The position numbers were made by a program, and so were the translations under genes. The notes beneath the pieces were generated by a model. The model was not told the DNA's origin and searched no databases. It saw only the letters and a list, made by a program, of their open reading frames with translations. A DNA stretch of 64,000 nt, taken from positions 806,001 to 870,000 of the forward strand of contig NC_018518.1 of the NCBI RefSeq assembly GCF_000306945.1. Reading direction: 5' to 3'. The DNA is from Bordetella pertussis 18323 (GTDB taxonomy: Bacteria; Pseudomonadota; Gammaproteobacteria; Burkholderiales; Burkholderiaceae_B). Positions 30,703 to 41,397 of this stretch are shown one piece after another; within the stretch, counting starts at the first letter, position 1, and every line of letters begins with the position of its first letter.

Positions 30703-31977
30703 TCAAGCGTTCTGGCCGCGCAACGTCCGGGCCAGGATGTCCAGCGCTTCGCGCATGACCGCCTCCGGGATCGTCAGCGGGAAAAGAAAGCGGATGACGT
30801 TGCCGTCGCTGCCGCAGGTCAACAGCAGCAACCCTTGTTCGAGCGCGCGGGCCTGGACCTGGCGCGCGAATTCGGGGCTGGGCGCATCGCTGCCGGGCTG
30901 GCGGAACTCCACCGCCACCATGGCGCCCAGCGCCCGCACCTCGGCTATCTCGGGGGCGTCGTGGCGCTGCGCCTCCAGGTGGTCGCGTAACTGGTGGCCC
31001 AGGCGCGTGCCGCGCGCCAGCAGGTCCTCGGTCTCGATGATGCGGATCACCTCCAGCGCGGCGGCCACCGCCAGCGGATTGCCGGCATAGGTGCCGCCCA
31101 GGCCGCCCGGCGGCGGCGCGTCCATGACCTCGGCGCGGCCGCACACCGCCGACAGCGGCATGCCGCCGGCCAGGCTCTTGGCCATGGCGGTCAGGTCGGC
31201 CGCCACGCCGTAGTGTTCCATCGCGAACAGCTTGCCGGTGCGGCCGAAGCCGGTCTGGACTTCGTCGGCGATCAGCAGGATGCCGTGGTCGTCGCACAGG
31301 GCGCGCAGCGCCTGCATGAAGGCCGGCGGGCAGATATTGAAACCGCCCTCGCCCTGTACCGGCTCGATGATGATGGCCGCCACGCGGCGCGGGTCCACGT
31401 CGGTCTTGAACAGGGTGCCCAGGGCCGCCAGCGCGTCATCGGTGGATACCCCGTGCAGCGCGTTCGGATACGGCACATGGTAGATGTCGGCCGGAAACGG
31501 ACCGAAGCCCACTTTGTACGGCACGACCTTGCCGGTCAGGGCCATGCCCAGCAGCGTGCGGCCGTGGAACGCCGCGCCGAAGGCGACGACGGCGGGCCGG
31601 CCGGTGGCCGCGCGGGCGATCTTGACGGCGTTCTCGACCGCCTCGGCTCCCGTGGTGAAGAGGGCGGTCTTCTTGGCGAAATCGCCCGGCGCGAGCTGGT
31701 TGATCCGTTCGGCCAGCTGGATATAGCTGGCGTACGGGACGATCTGGTAGGCCGTGTGGGTGAAGCGGCTCATCTGCGCCTGCAGCGCCTGCATCAGCTG
31801 CGGATGGCGATGGCCGGTGTTGAGCACGGCGATGCCGCCGGCGAAGTCGATGTAGCGGCGGCCTTCGGTATCCCACAGTTCGGCGTTCTCGGCGCGGTCC
31901 GCGTAGAAGTTGCACATCACGCCCACGCCGCGCGGCGTGGCGGCCTCCTTGCGGCGGGTCAGTTCTGCGTTGTCCAT
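30703..31977 (-). CDS. 4-aminobutyrate aminotransferase-like enzyme (class III)
   Basis: A 424-residue PLP-dependent omega-aminotransferase resembling GabT/PuuE. LFTTGAEAVENAVKIARAATGRPAVVAFGAAFHGRTLLGMALTGK is the cofactor phosphate region and IIEPVQGEGGFN the conserved glutamate loop. LLIADEVQTGFGRTGKLFAME holds the PLP-ring Asp, and TAMAKSLAGGMPLSAV the Schiff-base lysine. It would convert a terminal amine to an aldehyde, which the PuuC-like dehydrogenase could oxidise. It is now the first gene of its transcript: IS481 copy 2 separates it from the ABC importer genes on the same strand. Confidence 0.92.
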   Translation of the reverse strand: MDNAELTRRKEAATPRGVGVMCNFYADRAENAELWDTEGRRYIDFAGGIAVLNTGHRHPQLMQALQAQMSRFTHTAYQIVPYASYIQLAERINQLAPGDFAKKTALFTTGAEAVENAVKIARAATGRPAVVAFGAAFHGRTLLGMALTGKVVPYKVGFGPFPADIYHVPYPNALHGVSTDDALAALGTLFKTDVDPRRVAAIIIEPVQGEGGFNICPPAFMQALRALCDDHGILLIADEVQTGFGRTGKLFAMEHYGVAADLTAMAKSLAGGMPLSAVCGRAEVMDAPPPGGLGGTYAGNPLAVAAALEVIRIIETEDLLARGTRLGHQLRDHLEAQRHDAPEIAEVRALGAMVAVEFRQPGSDAPSPEFARQVQARALEQGLLLLTCGSDGNVIRFLFPLTIPEAVMREALDILARTLRGQNA

Positions 31978-32022
31978 GTCGGCTCTCCTGTGCGGCGCGA
32001 TCGAGGGCGTTGCGGCCCTAGG

Positions 32023-33065
32023 TGTGAAGATTCAATAGGTTGTATGCATGGTTCATCCGAACCGGATTTGAGAAACTGGAAATCGCCACCCCCCCAGTTC
32101 ACTCAAGGAGCCCGGCCGGATGAACACCCATAAGCATGCCCGATTGACCTTCCTACGTCGACTCGAAATGGTCCAGCAATTGATCGCCCATCAAGTTTGT
32201 GTGCCTGAAGCGGCCCGCGCCCATGGGGTCACCGCGCCGACTGTGCGCAAATGGCTGGGCCGCTTCCTGGCTCAGGGCCAGGCGGGCTTGGCCGATGCGT
32301 CCTCGCGCCCGACGGTCTCGCCCCGAGCGATTGCGCCGGCCAAGGCGCTGGCTATCGTGGAGCTGCGCCGCAAGCGGCTGACCCAAGCGCGCATCGCCCA
32401 GGCGCTGGGCGTGTCAGCCAGCACCGTCAGCCGCGTCCTGGCCCGCGCCGGTCTGTCGCACCTGGCCGACCTGGAGCCGGCCGAGCCGGTGGTGCGCTAC
32501 GAGCATCAGGCCCCCGGCGATCTGCTGCACATCGACATCAAGAAGCTGGGACGTATCCAGCGCCCTGGCCACCGGGTCACGGGCAACCGACGCGATACCG
32601 TTGAGGGGGCCGGCTGGGACTTCGTCTTCGTGGCCATCGATGACCACGCCCGCGTGGCCTTCACCGACATCCACCCCGACGAGCGCTTCCCCAGCGCCGT
32701 CCAGTTCCTCAAGGACGCAGTGGCCTACTACCAGCGCCTGGGCGTGACCATCCAGCGCTTGCTCACCGACAATGGCTCGGCCTTTCGCAGCCGCGCCTTC
32801 GCCGCGCTGTGCCATGAGCTGGGCATCAAGCACCGCTTTACCCGACCTTACCGCCCACAGACCAATGGCAAGGCCGAACGCTTCATCCAGTCGGCCTTGC
32901 GTGAGTGGGCTTACGCTCACACCTACCAGAACTCCCAACACCGAGCCGATGCCATGAAATCCTGGCTACACCACTACAACTGGCATCGACCCCACCAAGG
33001 CATCGGGCGCGCTGTACCCATCTCCAGACTCAACCTGGACGAATACAACCTATTGACAGTTCACA
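32023..33065 (+). mobile_element. IS481 copy 2
   Basis: 1,043 bp, flanked by identical cCTAGg on both sides (32017-32022 and 33066-33071), as expected for a simple insertion with 6-bp target duplication. The right-hand CTAG supplies both the transposase stop codon (plus strand) and the stop codon of the ABC ATPase (minus strand). It splits the importer genes from the downstream catabolic genes. Confidence 0.97.
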
Positions 33066-33066
33066 C

Positions 33067-33070
<4 letters not shown>
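32120..33070 (+). CDS. IS481 transposase (copy 2)
   Basis: 316 residues, identical in layout to copy 1 (D139, D217, E253). One visible difference is residue 35, His instead of Tyr (AARAHG against AARAYG), in the first helix-turn-helix. The C-terminus reads TVHT, with ACC and TAG completed by the flanking target site. The frame is intact. It runs convergent to the ABC ATPase gene, and both stop codons use the same four bases CTAG at 33067-33070. Confidence 0.97.
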
Positions 33071-34704
<1,634 letters not shown>

Positions 34705-34708
34705 TCCC

Positions 34709-35548
34709 CTATTCGCCGCGCTTGCGCAGTTGAGGATTGAGGGCGTCGTTCAGACCTTCGCCGATCAGGTTGATGGCCAGCACGGTCAGCAGGATGGCCA
34801 CCCCGGGCCACACGCTCATCCACCAGGCCTCGCGGATCATGGTGCGCGCCGCGCCGATCATGAAGCCCCAGCTCATCAGGTTGCGGTCGCCCAGGCCCAG
34901 GAACGACAGCGACGATTCGGTCAGGATCGCGGTGGCGACCATGAACGAGGCCGACACGATGATGGGCGACATGGCGTTGGGCAGGATCTGGGTGCAGACG
35001 ATGCGCCCGGGCGTCTGCCCGATCACGATGGCGGCCTGCACGAACTCGCGCTGTTTGAGCGTCATGAACTCGGAGCGGACCAGGCGCGCGGCCGGCGGCC
35101 ACGACACCAGGGCGATGGCGCCCATGATCGAATACACCGACGGGCCCACCACGGCCACCAGCACGACCGCCATGGCCAGTTGCGGAATGGTCTGGAAGAA
35201 CTCGGTAAAGCGCATCAGGGCATCGTCGATGCGCCCGCCGCAATAGCCGGCGATGGCGCCGATGGCGATGCCGAACAGCAGCGCCACGCCCGCCGACAGC
35301 AGCCCCACCATGAGCGAGACGCGCGCGCCCCATACCAGGCCCGCGGTGATGTCGCGGCCGAGCATGTCGGTGCCGAATGGGTAGGCCGAGTCGGTGAAGG
35401 GCGGGATCAGCGGGCTGGCCACCATCATCCACGGCGATTCTTCATACAGCAGGGGCGCGCACAGGGCCACCAGCACCACCAGCGCCACGATCACCAGCCC
35501 GGCGACCGCGCCGTAGTTGCGCATATAGCGTTTCATGAATCCATTCAT
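34709..35548 (-). CDS. ABC transporter permease, DppC type
   Basis: A 279-residue inner-membrane protein with about six helices. Its N-terminal arm and first helix (YMRNYGAVAGLVIVALVVLVALCAPLLY) are typical of DppC/OppC. The EAA loop reads EFVQAAIVIGQTPGRIVCTQILPN, the coupling site for the ATPase. It overlaps the DppB-type gene by 4 bp (ATGA) and precedes the ATPase gene by 4 bp. Confidence 0.92.
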   Translation of the reverse strand: MNGFMKRYMRNYGAVAGLVIVALVVLVALCAPLLYEESPWMMVASPLIPPFTDSAYPFGTDMLGRDITAGLVWGARVSLMVGLLSAGVALLFGIAIGAIAGYCGGRIDDALMRFTEFFQTIPQLAMAVVLVAVVGPSVYSIMGAIALVSWPPAARLVRSEFMTLKQREFVQAAIVIGQTPGRIVCTQILPNAMSPIIVSASFMVATAILTESSLSFLGLGDRNLMSWGFMIGAARTMIREAWWMSVWPGVAILLTVLAINLIGEGLNDALNPQLRKRGE

Positions 35549-36552
35549 GCGGCGGCTCCTTGCGTGCCGCCGGCGGCGATGCGCGGATCGATCAGGCGGT
35601 AGATCACGTCGGTGATCAGGTTGAAAACCACGACCATGATGGAGGTCACCAGGAAGATGCCCAGCAGCAGCTGGTAGTCGCGCTGCAGGAGCGCGTCGAA
35701 CATGAGCCGGCCGATTCCGGGCCAGGCGAACACGGTCTCGGTCAGGACCGCGCCGCCGGCCATCTGGCCGAGCTGGATGCCGGCGAAGGTGATGACCGGC
35801 AGCAGGGCGTTGCGCAGCACGTGGGCGCGGATGACGCGGTTGGCGCTGACGCCCTTGGCGCGCGCGGTCTTGACGAAGTCCATGCCGATCACTTCCAGCA
35901 TCGAGGCGCGCGTCAGGCGCACGTAGACCGCCATGAAGAAGCAGCCCAGCGTCACGGTGGGCAGGATCAGGTGCAAGGCGATGTCCTGCACGCGGGCCCA
36001 GCCGGTCAGGTTGCTGCCCACGGTCTCCATGCCGAAGGCCGGCAGCCAGCCCAGCATCACGGAAAACAGCAGGATGCCCATCAGCGACAGCCAGAACAGC
36101 GGCGTGGCGTACAGCAGCAGCGCGCCGGTCATGACGCTGCTGTCGATCCAGCGGCGCTTGTTGGCGTAGCGCGCGCGCGCGGCGACCACGCCCAGCAGCA
36201 CGCCCAGGATGACCGAGAACAGGAACGCCGCGGACATCAGCAGGAAGGTGGCAGGCAGGCGCTCGACGATCAGGTCCAGCACCGGCACGTGATTGCGGTA
36301 GGAAAACCCCAGGTCGAACTGCAGCACGCCTTTCAGGTAGATGCCCAGCTGCGTCAGCACGGGCTTGTCCAGGCCGAACTGGGTGCGCAGTTGCTCGACA
36401 TAGGCCGCGTCGCCGGCGCCGGCCTGGCCGGCCAGCACGGCGGCGGGGTCGCCCGGCGCCATGCGGATGAGGAAGAAGTTGATGATCACCACGCCCAGCA
36501 CGACCACCAGGGCCTTGCCCAGGCGCGAGGCGAAGAAAGACAGGAATTTCAT
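35545..36552 (-). CDS. ABC transporter permease, DppB type
   Basis: A 335-residue inner-membrane permease: MKFLSFFASRLGKALVVVLGVVIINFFLIRMAPGDPAAVLAG is the classic DppB opening. The EAA loop is DFVKTARAKGVSANRVIRAHVLRNALLPVITFAG. The ATG at 36552 was preferred to the one at 36561 because GGGGGA lies 8 nt before it, while that sequence would abut the upstream ATG. It partners the DppC-type permease through a 4-bp overlap. Confidence 0.92.
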   Translation of the reverse strand: MKFLSFFASRLGKALVVVLGVVIINFFLIRMAPGDPAAVLAGQAGAGDAAYVEQLRTQFGLDKPVLTQLGIYLKGVLQFDLGFSYRNHVPVLDLIVERLPATFLLMSAAFLFSVILGVLLGVVAARARYANKRRWIDSSVMTGALLLYATPLFWLSLMGILLFSVMLGWLPAFGMETVGSNLTGWARVQDIALHLILPTVTLGCFFMAVYVRLTRASMLEVIGMDFVKTARAKGVSANRVIRAHVLRNALLPVITFAGIQLGQMAGGAVLTETVFAWPGIGRLMFDALLQRDYQLLLGIFLVTSIMVVVFNLITDVIYRLIDPRIAAGGTQGAAA

Positions 36553-36668
36553 GCGATGCATCCCCCGGAGGGCGCGATGCGCGCCGCTCCTGCTAGTTCA
36601 CCGCCCGCGGCGGCGGGCGGCCGCGCGGGCCGGGCGGCGGGCCGTCCCTCGGCCCGCCGCATGCCGCG

Positions 36669-38243
36669 TCATTTCTCGATGTACACGTCGTCGAAGGTCT
36701 CGTTCATGCCGATGGCGGTCTTGACCATATTCTTGACCTTGCTGCGATACAGCGTCGGGAACTCCATGTCGACCAGGAAGCCGTTGGCCACCTCGGCGAC
36801 CAGGATGGCCTGGATCTTGTTGTAGAGTTCCTGCCGCTTGGCCGGATCGACCTCGGCCGCGGCCTGTTCCCACAGCTTGTCGGACTCGGGGTTGCTGTAG
36901 CCCTGCACGTTGGCGAAGGGCGAGCCCTTGACGATGTTGGACGTCACGTACAGACGCTGCACGCCCAGCGCCGGATCGCCGTACTGGTAGCTGTAGGTGG
37001 TGGTCAGGTCGAAGTCCCAGTTGCCGGTGCGGCTGGCCCAGCCGCCGGCGTCGGTCGATTCGACATTGACCTTGAAGCCCAGCTGTTCCAGCGCCTGCTT
37101 GGTGTATTCGCCCAGGCGGTCCCAGGTCGCGCCGTAGGGGAAGCTGAGCTGGCGGATGGTGTAGTCTCCCGGGTTGATCCCGGACTCCTTGATCAGCGCG
37201 CGCGCCTTCTTCATGTCGAACGGGATGGCCGGGATGTTCTTGTCGAAGAACATCTCGGTGGGCACGAACGGGCTGGTCGAGATCTTGCCCAGGCCGAAGA
37301 AGATGTTGTCGACCACCAGCTTGCGGTTGAACGCGTGCATCACTGCCTGCCGCACCTTGATGTTGTCGAAGGGCGGCTTGCGCATGTTGAAGATGAGGTA
37401 GGCCTGCGGCGAGAACATCTCCCAGCCCTGGGTGGTGTATTGCACGTCGGGCAGCCCGCGCAGGCGCTTGACGTCGACGTTGTCCACGTCGCCGCCGCGC
37501 AGGGCGTCGATGCTGCCGCGCTCGAACGCCACCGCGCGCGAGGCCGAGTCCGGGATCACGTTGAAGACCAGCTCGTCCAGGTAGGGCTTGCCTTCCTTCC
37601 AGTAGTCGGGATTGCGCTCCAGCTTGACGTATTCGCCGCGCTTCCATTCCTTGAACTTGAAGGGGCCGGTGCCGATGGGTTTCTGGTTGGCCGGGTTGGT
37701 GGCGTAGTCGGTGCCCGCGTAGATGTGCTTGGGCATCATGGGCGCGAAGCCCGGCTCGAACATCAGCATGAAGGCGGGAAAGGCCGACTTCAGGCGCACC
37801 ACGACCGTGTGGTCGTCGACCTTTTCGACCTTGTCGAGGAATTTGCCCAGGATCACGCGCGCCCGGGCGTGGGTCTTGGGCAGCAGGTCGGACAGCGAGA
37901 AGACGACGTCGTCGGCCGTGAACGGCTTGCCATCGTGCCACTTGACGCCTTCCTGCAGATGGAAGGTGTAGCTCAGGCCGTCGGGCGCGGCTTCCCAGGA
38001 CTTGGCCAGGCCGGGTTGCGGCTTGAGATAGAACGAATAGGTCAGCAGGCTTTCATAGATCTTGCCGGTGATGAACTGGGTCGGCCCTTGCTGGTTGAGC
38101 GCGGGGATCAGGATCGGCGGCTCGGGCTGCACGATCAGGTTGAGCGTGCCGTCCCGGGTCTGGGCATGCGCGTTCGTCAGCGGAAGGGCCGCCGCCAGGG
38201 TAAAGGCGGCTGCGGACAGTTTGAAGAGTTGTGTGAGTTTCAC
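36669..38243 (-). CDS. ABC transporter substrate-binding protein, family 5 (DppA/OppA-like)
   Basis: A 524-residue periplasmic protein. A Sec signal peptide spans about residues 1-26 (KLTQLFKLSAAAFTLAAALPLTNAHAQ). The mature part has the SBP_bac_5 pattern: GKIYESLLTY, LKPQPGLAKSWEAAPDGLSYTFHLQEGVKWHDGKPFTADDVVFSL, GTGPFKFKEWKRGEYVKLERNPDYW, and VRQAVMHAFNRKLVV. The start is GTG at 38243 with GGAGG 7 nt upstream. It is the first gene of the importer operon, diverging from the mocR gene. The substrate is inferred to be an amine or peptide derivative handled by the neighbouring enzymes. Confidence 0.92.
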   Translation of the reverse strand: MKLTQLFKLSAAAFTLAAALPLTNAHAQTRDGTLNLIVQPEPPILIPALNQQGPTQFITGKIYESLLTYSFYLKPQPGLAKSWEAAPDGLSYTFHLQEGVKWHDGKPFTADDVVFSLSDLLPKTHARARVILGKFLDKVEKVDDHTVVVRLKSAFPAFMLMFEPGFAPMMPKHIYAGTDYATNPANQKPIGTGPFKFKEWKRGEYVKLERNPDYWKEGKPYLDELVFNVIPDSASRAVAFERGSIDALRGGDVDNVDVKRLRGLPDVQYTTQGWEMFSPQAYLIFNMRKPPFDNIKVRQAVMHAFNRKLVVDNIFFGLGKISTSPFVPTEMFFDKNIPAIPFDMKKARALIKESGINPGDYTIRQLSFPYGATWDRLGEYTKQALEQLGFKVNVESTDAGGWASRTGNWDFDLTTTYSYQYGDPALGVQRLYVTSNIVKGSPFANVQGYSNPESDKLWEQAAAEVDPAKRQELYNKIQAILVAEVANGFLVDMEFPTLYRSKVKNMVKTAIGMNETFDDVYIEK

Positions 38244-38662
38244 TGCTGGCCTCCGGGCTAGTTCAAGAACGGCGGCGGGGATCGGCTCCTGTGCCAAAGT
38301 CAATCGCCTGCCGCCTGGTACGTTCGGGTTACCGCAAGGTGATGAAACAAACGTGCTGCTGCGCGGTGCGCGCACCGCTTGCCGCGCCGGGGCGCGGCGT
38401 ACTGCGCCGGCCTCAGCCGGGAGCCTTGACGACGACAGCGTCGAATCGGGGGGATGGGGGGAAGCGGCGGCCGGGGGCCGCGCGGCCGGTCACGGCGCGG
38501 GCCGTGGCGGGTGCCGTGATGGCGGGAACAACGCAGTCAGTGTCCGATTGCAAGATTTTCCCCTTTGCATTCTGTTGGACCAGCTTGAGTACGTGAAAGG
38601 CAGCGTATCGAATATTTGGTACTCTCAATAGGTCCAAATCGTTTTTTGTTTGTGGTGCCACT
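38244..38662. promoter_or_regulatory. Divergent control region, importer operon / mocR, with candidate operators
   Basis: A 419-bp gap without a recognised gene. Related words cluster near the mocR start: TTGGACC (38575-38581), ATTTGGTAC (38614-38622) and GGTCCAAAT (38631-38639). ATTTGG and CCAAAT form an inverted repeat, and TTGGACC and GGTCCAA another. MocR-type regulators commonly bind two or more short repeats, so this cluster is the likely operator. No terminator is visible. Confidence 0.5.
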
Positions 38663-40207
38663 TTGAGAGAGCTCATTCTGTCGGAGTGCCTGCTGCAGCG
38701 GCTGGAACGCCGCGGCGCCACGCCGCTGTCCAGGCAGATCTACGATTTGCTGCGCGACCTGATCCTGGCCGGCGACCTGCCCGCGGGCACCAAGCTGCCC
38801 GCGACCCGGGCGCTGGCGGTCGACACAGGGTTATCCCGCAATACCGTGCTGCACGCCTACGACCAGTTGCTGGCCGAGGGGTACCTCGTGTCGGCCTTCG
38901 GAAGTGGTACCTTCGTCTCCGATACCGTGCCGGCCACGCCGGAGCCGCCGGCGCCGCCCGAGGTCGAGGCCGCGGCGCAGCACTTCGCGCTGTCGCGCCG
39001 CGGCACCAAGCTGGTGCGCGAAGCCTCGGCGTCCGACCGGCAATGGGGCGCCTTCGTGGCCGGCGTGCCCGACGTTTCGCTGTTTCCGCGCGCGGTGTGG
39101 CAGCGCCTGCAGAGCCGGCGCTGGCGCCAGGCCCCGCCCGAACTGCTGACCTATGCGTACGGGGCCGGCTATATGCCCCTGCGCCGCGCGCTGGCCGAGC
39201 ATCTGCGCCTGTCGCGCTCGGTCAAGTGCGATGCCGACCAGATCGTCGTGACCAGCGGCATCCACCAGGCCGTCAGCGTGCTGGCGCGCCTGCTGGGCGA
39301 CAACGGCAACACCGCCTGGATGGAGAACCCCGGCTATTGGGGCGCGCGTTCGACGCTGATGGCCTGCGGCATCACGCCGGTGGCGGTCGCGGTGGACGAC
39401 GAGGGCATGGCGCCCAGCGCGCAGCAATTGCAGGATCCGCCGCGCTTCATCTTCGTGACGCCGTCGCACCAGTATCCGCTGGGCATGGTGATGAGCCTGG
39501 CGCGGCGCCGCATGCTGCTGGACTACGCGCACAAGCGCGGCGCCTGGATCGTCGAGGACGACTACGACAGCGAGTTCCGCTTCGACGGACGCCCCATCGC
39601 CTCGCTGCAGGGGCTGGACCAGCACGACCGGGTGCTGTACCTGGGCACCTTCTCCAAGACGCTGTTTCCCGGCATCCGCCTGGCCTACATGGTGCTGCCC
39701 AAGCCGCTGGCCGGCCACGTCGCGACCGGGCTGTCGGAGCTGTATCGCGAAGGGCGCCTGATGGACCAGGCCGTGCTGGCCGATTTCATCGAAGGCGGCC
39801 ATTACGCCACCCATATCCGCCGCGTCAAGCAACGCTATGCGGCGCGCCAGGCGCTGTTGCGCGAGGCGGTCACGCGGGCCTTCGGCGCCGACTGGCCGAT
39901 TTCCACCCACGAGGCGGGCCTGCACCTGGTGATGCGCCTGCCCGACGGCACCGACGACCTGGGCATTTCCATCGCCGCGCGCACGCTGGGGCTGCACGCG
40001 CGGCCGCTGTCGCGCTACTACGCCAGCGAGCAGGACGCCCGTCCGGGGCTGCTGCTCGGCTATGCCTGCGTGCCCGAGGAAGAGATCGAACCGGCCTTCG
40101 AGCGCCTGGTGCAGGTCATCACGCCGGCATTGGAGCACGTCGAGCGCCAGCAGCGCCGGCCGGTCTACAGCGACAAACTGAACGCCGAGGCCTGGAGCGG
40201 CGCCTGA
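38663..40207 (+). CDS. MocR/GabR-type regulator (wHTH plus aminotransferase fold)
   Basis: A 514-residue GntR-family regulator of the MocR branch. The winged helix-turn-helix spans about residues 20-85 (PLSRQIYDLLRDLILAGDLPAGTKLPATRALAVDTGLSRNTVLHAYDQLLAEGYLVSAFGSGTFVSD). A class I aminotransferase-like domain follows, with the PLP lysine in LGTFSKTLFPGIRLAYMVLP and the Asp of VEDDYDSEFRFDG. Such proteins sense amines or amino acids through PLP. The start is TTG at 38663. It diverges from the importer operon, and its ligand is probably the transported amine or a derivative. Confidence 0.9.
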   Translation: MRELILSECLLQRLERRGATPLSRQIYDLLRDLILAGDLPAGTKLPATRALAVDTGLSRNTVLHAYDQLLAEGYLVSAFGSGTFVSDTVPATPEPPAPPEVEAAAQHFALSRRGTKLVREASASDRQWGAFVAGVPDVSLFPRAVWQRLQSRRWRQAPPELLTYAYGAGYMPLRRALAEHLRLSRSVKCDADQIVVTSGIHQAVSVLARLLGDNGNTAWMENPGYWGARSTLMACGITPVAVAVDDEGMAPSAQQLQDPPRFIFVTPSHQYPLGMVMSLARRRMLLDYAHKRGAWIVEDDYDSEFRFDGRPIASLQGLDQHDRVLYLGTFSKTLFPGIRLAYMVLPKPLAGHVATGLSELYREGRLMDQAVLADFIEGGHYATHIRRVKQRYAARQALLREAVTRAFGADWPISTHEAGLHLVMRLPDGTDDLGISIAARTLGLHARPLSRYYASEQDARPGLLLGYACVPEEEIEPAFERLVQVITPALEHVERQQRRPVYSDKLNAEAWSGA

Positions 40208-40311
40208 CGCCGGCTGGGCCCGCGCTTGGCCGCGCGCGCCGTTTGGATCGATAATGCGGGCCGGCTTCGCGCCGGCGCGGCGCGCGCACGATCGCATACA
40301 AGGAGACTGAG

Positions 40312-41379
40312 GTGGCAGCAAAACACAGGATCGCCGTCATCGCCGGCGACGGCATCGGCAAGGAAGTCATGCCCGAGGGGCTGCGCGTGCTGGAGGCGGC
40401 CGCCACGCGTTTCGGCATCGATTTCCAGTGGGACCATTTCGACTGGAGCTGCGATTACTACGCGCGCCACGGCAAGATGATGCCCGATGACTGGGCCGCG
40501 CAGATCGGCGGCCACGAGGCGATCTTCTTCGGCGCCATCGGCTGGCCCGACGCCGTGCCCGACCACGAGGCGCTGTGGGGGTCGCTGTTTCGCTTTCGCC
40601 GCGATTTCGACCAGTACATCAACCTGCGTCCGGTCAGGCTGATGCCGGGCGTGCCCACGCCGCTGGCCAACCGCAAGCCGGGCGACATCGATTTCTTCAT
40701 CGTGCGCGAGAATACCGAGGGCGAGTATTCCAACAGCGGCGGGCGGCTGTTCGCCGGCACCGAGCGCGAAGTCGTGATCCAGGAAAGCGTGTTCACGCGC
40801 GTGGGCGCCGACCGCGTGCTGAAGTTCGCGTTCGAACTGGCGCGCAAGCGCGGCAAGCACCTGACCGCGGCCACCAAGTCCAACGGCATTTCGATCTCCA
40901 TGCCGTGGTGGGACGAACGGGTGGCCGAGATGGCCGCATCCTATCCGGACGTGCGCTGGGACAAGTACCACATCGACATCCTGTGCGCGCACTTCGTGCA
41001 GCACCCGGATTGGTTCGATGTGGTGGTGGCGTCCAACCTGTTCGGCGACATTCTTTCCGACCTGGGGCCGGCCTGCACCGGCACCATCGGCATCGCGCCG
41101 TCGGCCAACCTCAACCCGGAACGCAAGTTTCCCTCGCTGTTCGAGCCGGTGCACGGGTCGGCGCCCGACATCTACGGCAAGGGCATCGCCAACCCGATCG
41201 GGCAGATCTGGAGCGGCGCGCTGATGCTGGATTTCCTCGGCTATCCGCAAGCCGCGGCGGCGGTGGTCGCGGCCATCGAGCAGGTGCTGGTCGACGGGCC
41301 GCGCACGCCGGACATGCAGGGCAAGGCCACCACGACCGAAGTGGGTTCGGCCATCGCCGCGCTGGTGGCCGCCGGCTGA
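40312..41379 (+). CDS. Tartrate dehydrogenase/decarboxylase-like (isocitrate/isopropylmalate dehydrogenase family)
   Basis: A 355-residue NAD- and metal-dependent beta-decarboxylating dehydrogenase. HRIAVIAGDGIGKEVMPEGLRVL is the family opening. LRPVRLMPG and DFFIVRENTEGEYSNSGG hold the substrate arginine and the Glu-Asn loop typical of the tartrate/D-malate (TTC/DmlA) subgroup. VVVASNLFGDILSDLGPACTGTIGIAPSANL carries the metal aspartates, and LFEPVHGSAPDIYGKGIANPIGQIWSGALML the NAD site. It starts with GTG at 40312 preceded by GGAGACTGAG. It follows mocR on the same strand by 104 bp. Confidence 0.88.
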   Translation: MAAKHRIAVIAGDGIGKEVMPEGLRVLEAAATRFGIDFQWDHFDWSCDYYARHGKMMPDDWAAQIGGHEAIFFGAIGWPDAVPDHEALWGSLFRFRRDFDQYINLRPVRLMPGVPTPLANRKPGDIDFFIVRENTEGEYSNSGGRLFAGTEREVVIQESVFTRVGADRVLKFAFELARKRGKHLTAATKSNGISISMPWWDERVAEMAASYPDVRWDKYHIDILCAHFVQHPDWFDVVVASNLFGDILSDLGPACTGTIGIAPSANLNPERKFPSLFEPVHGSAPDIYGKGIANPIGQIWSGALMLDFLGYPQAAAAVVAAIEQVLVDGPRTPDMQGKATTTEVGSAIAALVAAG

Positions 41380-41397
41380 GGCCGCGCGGCCTGGCGC

